Part shown: in pieces, positions 58,576-64,000 of the stretch
Layout: the number at the start of each line of letters is the position of its first letter
Position numbering within the stretch: the stretch's first letter is position 1
NCBI RefSeq assembly: GCF_041435095.1
Contig: NZ_CP108025.1
Span: forward strand, 6,510,001 to 6,574,000
From: Kitasatospora sp. NBC_00315
GTDB taxonomy: Bacteria; Actinomycetota; Actinomycetes; Streptomycetales; Streptomycetaceae
DNA length: 64,000 bases
Direction of reading: 5' to 3'
Position numbers and translations under genes: made by a program
Notes under the pieces: generated by a model
Database searches by the model: none
What the model was told of the DNA's origin: nothing
What the model saw: only the letters and a program-made list of their open reading frames with translations

Positions 58576-59441
58576 CAGATGATCCCCGTCCTCTCCAGGT
58601 ACTTGGCGGTCTTGCGGAAGACCCTCTTCTCGAACTCGGTCCGGGCCGGGGAGTCGAGCAGTTCGCGTCGCAGGTCCAGCGGGTTCTCGATGCCGGCGTC
58701 CCGGTACACCTGCGGGTTGTAGAGCGTCTCGAAGCTGTAGGTCATGTAGCGGCGCAGGTAGCCGGCGATCTCGGCCAGCTCCGCCTCGGTCGAGGTCCGC
58801 TTCACGTCCTCGGCGAGCACGGAGACCAGCTCGCGGCCGAAGGCGATGTGCCGGGACTCGTCCTGGTGGTGGATGCGGTTGATGGCCCGGATCGTGTCGT
58901 GCAGCCGATCGTCGACCGCCATCCGGGAGTTGAAGTGGTCGACCAGCTCCTCGAAGATCAGGATCCGGGCGAAGACCAGCAGGCTCTCCACGTTCGACCG
59001 GGGGATCTCGGCGGCCGCGCCGGCCGGCTGGCGGTAGATCTTCCCGCCGTAGCGCAGGCAGAATTCGGCGAAGAACCACATGTGCTCGTTCTCCTCACCG
59101 ATGAAATGGTGGAAGAACTCCGACGGCGTCTCGAAACCGGTGGTGTGGATCCGGCGGGTGACCTCGATGAGCAGCTCGCGGATTCCGTGCACGTTCAGGC
59201 TGTAGAAGTTGATGCTCTCGTGCCGCGACAACGCGTGCAGCTGCTTCTCGGTGAGCCGGTCGAGAGCCTCGGTGCCGTGAGTGGTGGTGAGTTCGGAACT
59301 CATCCACCACATGTCCTCGGGCAGGCTTTCCGGCCATTCGAAGAGCTTGTACGGGTTGTAGTAGTCGTCGATCGACTTCGTGGTCAGACGATCGAGGACT
59401 TCCAGGAACCGGTCGTCCTGGTTGATCAGCTTGCTGACCAT
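58575..59441 (-). CDS. AurF-like diiron N-oxygenase
   Basis: The 288-residue protein keeps all seven diiron ligands of the AurF/CmlI group, at Glu75, Glu117, His120, Glu164, His191, Glu195 and His198 (segments RHESINFY, GEENEHMWFF, FEELVDHF, HHQDESRHIAF). The spacing of the last four is identical to AurF. Family enzymes oxidise amines to hydroxylamine, nitroso or nitro groups, and CmlI works on carrier-bound substrates. Here an aminoacyl- or aminobutyryl-ACP is a plausible substrate. It is the first gene of the operon, with GGAGGT ahead of the ATG. Confidence 0.88.
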   Translation of the reverse strand: MVSKLINQDDRFLEVLDRLTTKSIDDYYNPYKLFEWPESLPEDMWWMSSELTTTHGTEALDRLTEKQLHALSRHESINFYSLNVHGIRELLIEVTRRIHTTGFETPSEFFHHFIGEENEHMWFFAEFCLRYGGKIYRQPAGAAAEIPRSNVESLLVFARILIFEELVDHFNSRMAVDDRLHDTIRAINRIHHQDESRHIAFGRELVSVLAEDVKRTSTEAELAEIAGYLRRYMTYSFETLYNPQVYRDAGIENPLDLRRELLDSPARTEFEKRVFRKTAKYLERTGII

Positions 59442-59525
59442 GCTGGAGTGACCTCCGGGGATCTCCGGCCGCCGCCTGATGGTCGGCGGACCCGACGTTC
59501 GTGCCGTTGTTCCCGGCACTTCTCG

Positions 59526-59555
59526 ACCGTATGGAGATTCCGGTGGGCCCCGCAA
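59526..59555 (-). promoter_or_regulatory. Possible promoter of the biosynthetic operon
   Basis: A TTGCGG -35 (59555-59550) and TACGGT -10 (59531-59526) are separated by 18 bp, about 85 bp ahead of the N-oxygenase ATG. The match to consensus is moderate. Confidence 0.35.
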
Positions 59556-59580
59556 TGTCCTGATGCGGTGTGGCCGCTTG

Positions 59581-59614
59581 CGGCCACCCGGGGCCCGTCG
59601 GCCCCGGGTGGCCG
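59581..59614 (-). terminator. Hairpin after the regulator gene
   Basis: CGGCCACCCGGGG (59581-59593) pairs perfectly with CCCCGGGTGGCCG (59602-59614), starting 5 bp past the stop codon. A second 7-bp hairpin (59571-59586) overlaps it. It insulates the operon downstream. Confidence 0.75.
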
Positions 59615-59618
59615 TGAT

Positions 59619-60668
59619 TCAGTCGGCGGTGCGGGCCACCTGCCGGGGCGGCCGGACCATGGCCCGGCCGCTGCCGCCCGGACCGGTCAGGAGGCCGGCG
59701 CGGACGGCGGCCGCACCGGCCTGGAACCGGCTCTCGGCGTGCAACTCCTCCATGATGGTGGCCAGATGACGGCGGAAGGTGCGCGAGGACATGCCGATCC
59801 GCCGGGCCACCACGTCGTCCTTGAGCCCGGAGGCGAGCAGGTCCAGGATGGCGCTGCGGACCTCGTCCAGGGTCTCGCCGTAGCTGACGACGTTCGCGGC
59901 GAAGTCCGTTCCCGACTGCCAGGCGTACTCGTAGTGGCGCACCAGCCGGGAGACGATCGTCGGTTCGTAGACCACGGTGACGGCCGGGGCGCCCTGCTCC
60001 GGGTGCGGGTCGGGGAGGAAGGCCACCTCGCCGCCCACGATGACCAGGTGGTCGAAGGCCTGGTTCGAGGTGCGGACCCGCGCACCCGACTCGACCAGGG
60101 CGCGAAGACCGCCGCGCGAGACCAGGCTGGTGCGGGCGGTGTGGGGAAAGAGCGCCCGTATTCGCACCCCCGGCGACAGGCCCGGCAGGTCGAGCGCGGG
60201 GGAGTCGTGACCCTGGCCGGGGGCGAGCGGCTCCATGGTGAGGATCTCGGACCGGCAGTCGCGCACCGCCTCGGCCAGCCGCAGCCGGGCCTGCTCCGGA
60301 TCCTGGTTGCTCAGCACCGGATCCTGCCGCAGCTGGGTCCGCTGGAGGTTGCTGAAGGTGTCGGTGAACGAGCGCAACTGGTCGTGGAAGTCGGCCAGTT
60401 CGCGCCGCTTGTCATGGATCGCCTGTTCCAGCGGCAGGATCAGCTCCAACTGGGCGCTGTCCGGGCTGACCGCGGCCAGGTAGCCGCGGGTCTTGCAGTA
60501 CTTGACCAGCTTCAGGGCGCGCAGGGTGTCCAGGGCCTGCTCCGCCCGGTCGACCGGGAGGTCCAGCTCCTCGGCGATCTCCGAGATGCTGAGGCACCTC
60601 CTGGCCAGCATCAACTCGTAGACCCGCTGCGCCACGTCCTCGTCGGTCTCGTCCAGTACCTGCTTCAC
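59619..60668 (-). CDS. TrmB/LuxR-type transcriptional regulator
   Basis: The 349-residue protein has an N-terminal TrmB-like winged helix (LSISEIAEELDLPVDRAEQALDTLRALKLVKYCKTRGYLAAVSPD) and a coiled region. A middle domain follows (ILTMEPLAPGQGHDSPALDL, GVRIRALFPHTARTS). The C-terminal LuxR-type HTH is ILDLLASGLKDDVVARRIGMSSRTFRRHLATIMEEL. Such regulators are frequent in streptomycete metabolite clusters. It is translationally coupled to the thioesterase (GTGA at 60665-60668) and probably controls the operon below. Confidence 0.85.
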   Translation of the reverse strand: MKQVLDETDEDVAQRVYELMLARRCLSISEIAEELDLPVDRAEQALDTLRALKLVKYCKTRGYLAAVSPDSAQLELILPLEQAIHDKRRELADFHDQLRSFTDTFSNLQRTQLRQDPVLSNQDPEQARLRLAEAVRDCRSEILTMEPLAPGQGHDSPALDLPGLSPGVRIRALFPHTARTSLVSRGGLRALVESGARVRTSNQAFDHLVIVGGEVAFLPDPHPEQGAPAVTVVYEPTIVSRLVRHYEYAWQSGTDFAANVVSYGETLDEVRSAILDLLASGLKDDVVARRIGMSSRTFRRHLATIMEELHAESRFQAGAAAVRAGLLTGPGGSGRAMVRPPRQVARTAD

Positions 60669-61483
60669 GGCCGGCCTCCGGTGCCTCGCGGGGTGGAATC
60701 GATGCCCAGGTCGGCCGTGATCACCGTGACGATGGCCGCCAACTGCTCGTTCAGGAAGAAGTGGCCCCCGGGGAAGGAGGCGAGCCGGAAGTCCTGCGCG
60801 GTGTGCCGGCGCCAGGCCAACGCGGCGTCGGGGTCGAGGTAGGGGTCGTCCTCCGCGAAGAGGAAGGTGAGCGGAGTCTTCACCAGCGCGGCGGCGGGCG
60901 CGCGGTAGCGCGAGTTGGCGCGGTAGTCGGTGCGGATCACCGCCATGATCGACTCGCGGTACTTCGGCCGCGCCAGCAGCCGCTCCGGGATCCCGCCCAA
61001 CTCCCTCAGCTCGGCGAGGATCTCCGCGTCGTCCCGCGGGAGATCCAGGCCCAGCCCGGCCGAGGGCGAGCGCCGCCCCGAGACGAACAGCCGTACCGGC
61101 TGCACCCCGGCCTCCTCCAGCCGCCGGGTCACCTCGAAGGCGACCACCGATCCCATGCTGTGGCCGAGTACCGCGACCGGCGGCCCGGGGCTCCCCAACG
61201 GCCCGTCGGCCCGGAGGAGTTCGGCGCTGATCCGTTCCGCCAGCTCGCCGATGTCGTCGATGCCGGGGCCGGCCGGCCCACCGCGCCGGCCCGGGTACTG
61301 GACCGGCAGCGCCTGCACGGCGGCGGGCAGCGCGCCGGACAGGGCCCGGTAGGTGCCCGCGGACGCCCCGGCGTGCGGACAGCAGACCAGCCGCAGTGCG
61401 GTTTCCGGGGAACGGTCGAATATCCGGATCCAATCGGTGCTGTTCGTGGGAAGTGGTTCTTCCATCGGGGGTGTCCATCCCAT
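60665..61483 (-). CDS. Type II thioesterase
   Basis: The 272-residue alpha/beta hydrolase has LVCCPHAGASAGTYRAL, the nucleophile in VLGHSMGSVVAFEVTRRLEEAG (Ser109), SGRRSPS, and FPGGHFFLNEQL with the catalytic His. Such enzymes free carrier proteins from wrong acyl groups in NRPS or PKS pathways. Its presence supports thioester-based synthesis even though no megasynthase is present. The start is ATG 61483 or 61465. Confidence 0.88.
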   Translation of the reverse strand: MGWTPPMEEPLPTNSTDWIRIFDRSPETALRLVCCPHAGASAGTYRALSGALPAAVQALPVQYPGRRGGPAGPGIDDIGELAERISAELLRADGPLGSPGPPVAVLGHSMGSVVAFEVTRRLEEAGVQPVRLFVSGRRSPSAGLGLDLPRDDAEILAELRELGGIPERLLARPKYRESIMAVIRTDYRANSRYRAPAAALVKTPLTFLFAEDDPYLDPDAALAWRRHTAQDFRLASFPGGHFFLNEQLAAIVTVITADLGIDSTPRGTGGRP

Positions 61484-61971
61484 CCGGTCACTGATCAGCG
61501 AAAGGCCGAAATTCCGCGAGTGGGCGGAACTTCACGCGAGAAAGGAGATACGCGACGGTAGGCGCTGAGCATTCCCCGTGCGATGATGGCCGACGGGGAG
61601 GCGTCGGCGGAAACCGGAGTGCAGTGCGTGCCCGAGCGGTCAATCGGGCGTGTGCGCACATGAGCTGGCGGAACGTCAGCTTACCTCTTGACTCTTGCCT
61701 GTCAACCGATCTGGGTCCGTGTGCGATGTGTTCCCTCTGGGGCCGCCGGTGAGAGGTGGAACTCGCTGGCCGAAATCACACCATGGGCCGGTTCGGTGGG
61801 GCGGCTGTCCCGCAAATCGGTTCGGCCGGAAGGCGCCACCGCGAGAATGCCCCGGCCGACGGCGCCGACTGTCGGGGTCGACTGTCGGGGTCGGCTATCG
61901 GGGCCGGCCGGTGGCGGCCGGACGCATCGCGCCGCGGCCGGCCGCCACCTCACCCCCGGCGGGACCCGCGG
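61484..61971. other. Intergenic region between the thioesterase and exporter genes
   Basis: No gene is supported in these 488 bp. They include the promoter candidate at 61678-61705 for the thioesterase/regulator operon, about 200 bp ahead of its start, and the unrecognised end of the exporter transcript near 61900-61970. Confidence 0.55.
61678..61705 (-). promoter_or_regulatory. Promoter candidate for the thioesterase/regulator operon
   Basis: A consensus -35 TTGACA (61705-61700) and -10 TAAGCT (61683-61678) are 16 bp apart. A TTGAC...GTCAA inverted repeat (61688-61705) overlaps the -35 and could be an operator. Confidence 0.5.
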
Positions 61972-63258
61972 TCACTTCGCCGCCGGGGAGACCGGCACGG
62001 TCGAGGCGGCGGGTTCGCCCTCGGCCGACTCGCCCTCGGCCGACTCGCCCTCGCCCTCGTCCTCGGCCTCGCCCTCGCCCTGCCCCGGCCGGCCGGTCAG
62101 TCGGGCCACCAGGGCTGCCGCGACCACGAAGGCAGCCGCCGCCGGCAGCAGGTACACCGGGGAGTCGAAGGCGCTCAGGAGGATCGCGCCGAGCACGCTG
62201 GAGAGCGAGATGGCCAGGTACATCACGGCGGCGTTGAGGGAGACCACCAGCGACTCCGCGCCCGCCGGTGCCAGCGCGATGATGCGGTGCTGCTGCGGGG
62301 CCGTCACCGACCACGACCCCAGCCCGGCCAGCGCCACCATCAGTACGGCGGGGAGGAAGGATCCCCGGCTCGGCACCATGGCGAGGAAGACGGCCGCCAG
62401 CCCGAGAGTGGCGGTGATGACCACCCGGCGCGGACCGTGGCGGTCGGCGAGGCGGCCGGCCATCAGGTTCCCGCCGGTGCCGGCCAGTCCGAAGACCAGC
62501 AGCAGCAGGGCCACCCGGCCGCCGTCGCCGAAGGTGGCCGGGGCGAAGACGGAGCTGATGTACGTGTAGGGCAGGTAGATGCCGACGAACGCCAGCAGCG
62601 TGCAGCCGAGCACCCCCGCCACCCGGCGGTCGGTGAGCGGCGACAGCCGGGTGCGCAGCCGGGCGGCGGTGCCCAGGCGGATGTCGGGCAGGCGCAGTGC
62701 GATGACGGGCACCACGACGAGGGCCAGCGCGGTGACGAACCACATGGTCGCCTTCCAGCCCAGCGCGTTGCCGATGGCGGTGCCGAGCGGCGCACCGAGA
62801 GCGAGCGATGAGGTCAGGCCGACCGTCACGATGGCGATGGCCCGCCCCCGGCGCTCCGGGCCCGCGAGGGCCGCCGCCGTCGCGCCGGCGTTCGGGGTGA
62901 ACATCGCCGCGCCGGCCGCGGCGAGCACCCGTGAGGCCAGTACCAGCGGGTAGTCCGGGGCCAGTGCGGTGACGACGTTGCCCACCGCGAAGACGACCAG
63001 CGCCGTGAGCAGGACGGTGCGCCGCGACCAGGTGCCGGTGAGGGCGGCCAGGACGGGCGACAGCACCGCGTACGCGATGGAGAAGACGCTGACCAGCTGT
63101 CCTGCCGCCGCGACGCCGACGCCCAGGGAGCGGCTGATGTCCGGGAGCAGGCCGGCGATGACGAAGGCGTCGGTGCCGACCGCGAAGGTGCCGAAGGCCA
63201 GGACCATCACGTGGGCCCGCCAGCGGTCGTCCCGGGGGGATTCTGCGGTGTCGGTCAT
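61972..63258 (-). CDS. MFS exporter (DHA1, AraJ/Bcr-like)
   Basis: The 428-residue inner-membrane protein has 12 segments. FGTFAVGTDAFVIAGLLPDISRSLGV lies in TM1, and RRTVLLTALVVFAVGNVVTALAP follows TM2. ADRHGPRR is in the central repeat. These are typical of drug or sugar efflux proteins of the DHA1 group. The C-terminal tail holds a charged repeat (GEGESAEGESAEGEPA) encoded by a 15-bp tandem repeat (62015-62044). It is divergent from an ArsR gene, with a perfect palindrome between, and may export the product of the neighbouring cluster. Confidence 0.86.
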   Translation of the reverse strand: MTDTAESPRDDRWRAHVMVLAFGTFAVGTDAFVIAGLLPDISRSLGVGVAAAGQLVSVFSIAYAVLSPVLAALTGTWSRRTVLLTALVVFAVGNVVTALAPDYPLVLASRVLAAAGAAMFTPNAGATAAALAGPERRGRAIAIVTVGLTSSLALGAPLGTAIGNALGWKATMWFVTALALVVVPVIALRLPDIRLGTAARLRTRLSPLTDRRVAGVLGCTLLAFVGIYLPYTYISSVFAPATFGDGGRVALLLLVFGLAGTGGNLMAGRLADRHGPRRVVITATLGLAAVFLAMVPSRGSFLPAVLMVALAGLGSWSVTAPQQHRIIALAPAGAESLVVSLNAAVMYLAISLSSVLGAILLSAFDSPVYLLPAAAAFVVAAALVARLTGRPGQGEGEAEDEGEGESAEGESAEGEPAASTVPVSPAAK

Positions 63259-63290
63259 GGGTACGGCTCCTGTTCCGATGCTCGACGTCT

Positions 63291-63310
63291 GTTACGATCG
63301 GCATCGTAAC
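63291..63310. promoter_or_regulatory. ArsR-type operator between exporter and repressor genes
   Basis: GTTACGAT-CGGC-ATCGTAAC is a perfect 8-bp inverted repeat, 32 bp from the exporter start. A second palindrome (GACCAT-CGTC-ATGGTC, 63321-63336) and three TTCCGATG copies (63273, 63314, 63382) surround it. Confidence 0.75.
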
Positions 63311-63450
63311 TTATTCCGATGACCATCGTCATGGTCGATGAGGATCGGAGAAGGTTCGGATGCCGGCCCGGGAGGAGTGGATTCCGATGTGTATCGTCGG
63401 CACCGGGGCTCGTCGAGAACGACGACGCGCGTGGCGAAGAGAGGCGAACG

Positions 63451-63783
63451 ATGCAGGACACCTGGCTGCCGCAACCCGACCTCGCGGAGGTGGAGATCGG
63501 CCTGGTCCTCCAGGCGCTGGCCGATCCGGTGCGCCTGCAGATCGTGCGCCTGCTCGACGCGGCGGGAGAGGGCTCGTGCACCTCGCTCGACGTGCCCGTC
63601 AAGCGCTCCACCGTCTCGCACCACCTGCGCACCCTGCGCGAGAGCGGCGTGGTGGCGACCCGGCTGGTGGGCAACTCCCGGCTGAGCCGGCTCCGCCGCG
63701 ACGATCTGGAGAGCCGCTTCCCGGGGCTGCTGACCTCGGTCCTGGCGGCCGACCCCCCGGCGGTGCGTCCGCTCGCCGGATGA
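63451..63783 (+). CDS. ArsR-family repressor
   Basis: The 110-residue protein has the ArsR winged helix (VLQALADPVRLQIVRLLDAAGEGSCTSLDVPVKRSTVSHHLRTLRESGVVATRLVGNSRLSRLRRDDLESRFPGLL). It lacks the Cys pair of metal sensors, so it probably responds to a drug-like ligand or redox state. It faces the MFS exporter gene and likely represses it through the palindrome at 63291-63310. The ATG at 63451 follows a GAGAGG site. Confidence 0.85.
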   Translation: MQDTWLPQPDLAEVEIGLVLQALADPVRLQIVRLLDAAGEGSCTSLDVPVKRSTVSHHLRTLRESGVVATRLVGNSRLSRLRRDDLESRFPGLLTSVLAADPPAVRPLAG

Positions 63784-63829
63784 GCCGGCGGGCGGCGGCG
63801 TCCGCCCGATCGGCGAGAAGGAGTACGGC

Positions 63830-64000
63830 ATGAGCCGTTTCGCCCACTTGGCCTACACCGACACGGTGCGCCTGGTACAGGAGGAGCAAGGGAGTGCCGC
63901 GGCTGTCGGCCGACGGCTCGCCGAGGGCGACGAGCCGGACCGGCTGGCCGCGGACGAGAGCGCGTTCATCCACTCCCGGGACGGGTTCTACCTCGCCAGC
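63830..64000 (+). CDS. Pyridoxamine 5'-phosphate oxidase-family flavoprotein (partial)
   Basis: The first 57 codons are present before the window ends (MSRFAHLAYTDTVRLVQEEQG, LAADESAFIHSRDGFYLAS). The N-terminus matches longer PPOX-type proteins that start with a helix (TDTVRLVQEEQGS) followed by the FIxxRDxFYxAS strand. It starts 46 bp after the ArsR stop on the same strand, with GAGAAGGAG ahead, so it may share its transcript and regulation. Confidence 0.72.
   Translation, partial: MSRFAHLAYTDTVRLVQEEQGSAAAVGRRLAEGDEPDRLAADESAFIHSRDGFYLAS

Overview
The window is very GC-rich, with GTG starts, GTGA/ATGA stop-start overlaps, lipoprotein-dependent sugar ABC importers that lack their own ATPase, an SSI-type protease inhibitor, ECF sigma/anti-sigma pairs and DUF1876. 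This points to a Streptomycetaceae chromosome (Streptomyces, Kitasatospora or a close relative). No rRNA, tRNA, CRISPR array, insertion sequence or phage module was seen. The first and last genes are cut by the window edges.

Region 1 (1-13.5 kb) is mixed metabolism and stress. It holds the end of a molybdenum hydroxylase, a sulfite-oxidase-type Mo-pterin protein, a secreted subtilisin inhibitor and a two-domain Mop (molybdate-binding) protein. These are followed by a beta-propeller protein, a pyridine-nucleotide disulfide oxidoreductase coupled to an OsmC C-terminal fragment, an amino acid permease with a divergent TetR regulator, thioredoxin, and a secreted lipoprotein beside an ECF sigma/anti-sigma pair. 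Region 2 (13.5-30.3 kb) holds glutaminase, an EmrB-type drug exporter with its TetR regulator, OsmC, VOC, hemerythrin, a DinB-like protein and a PP2C phosphatase. It also has a CE1758/CE1759 flavin monooxygenase-reductase pair, a DyP peroxidase-encapsulin nanocompartment operon, a UvrD-type helicase with a RelE-like N-terminus, and a PfkB kinase.

Region 3 (30.3-47.1 kb) is carbohydrate uptake. A sugar ABC importer has two DasR-like operator candidates upstream. Next comes a polysaccharide deacetylase. Then there is a galactan locus in which GH42 beta-galactosidase and GH53 endo-galactanase diverge from a binding protein, two permeases and a LacI repressor. Two identical 14-bp operators flank the divergent promoters. 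A dienoyl-CoA reductase (OYE-like) with a PadR regulator closes the region.

Region 4 (47.2-61.5 kb) is a tightly packed minus-strand biosynthetic operon without any NRPS or PKS megasynthase. In transcription order it encodes an AurF-like diiron N-oxygenase, a SerRS-like amino acid:carrier-protein ligase, an AcpS-type PPTase, a carrier protein, a methyltransferase, a KAS III-like enzyme, a BtrJ-like ATP-grasp ligase, a BtrK-like PLP decarboxylase, a second carrier protein, a cysteine-less thiolase-fold protein, a short acyl-CoA-dehydrogenase-like protein, an acyl-CoA dehydrogenase, a second AcpS-type PPTase and an acyl-CoA-oxidase-like flavoprotein. A type II thioesterase and a TrmB/LuxR-type regulator form the upstream operon. 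The gene set suggests two carrier-protein lines. One would load an amino acid and N-oxidise an amine. The other would make an omega-amino acyl group, as the butirosin enzymes do. This is the strongest candidate for an undescribed system. Region 5 (61.9-64 kb) is an MFS exporter with a divergent ArsR repressor, which may export the product, and the start of a PPOX-family flavoprotein.
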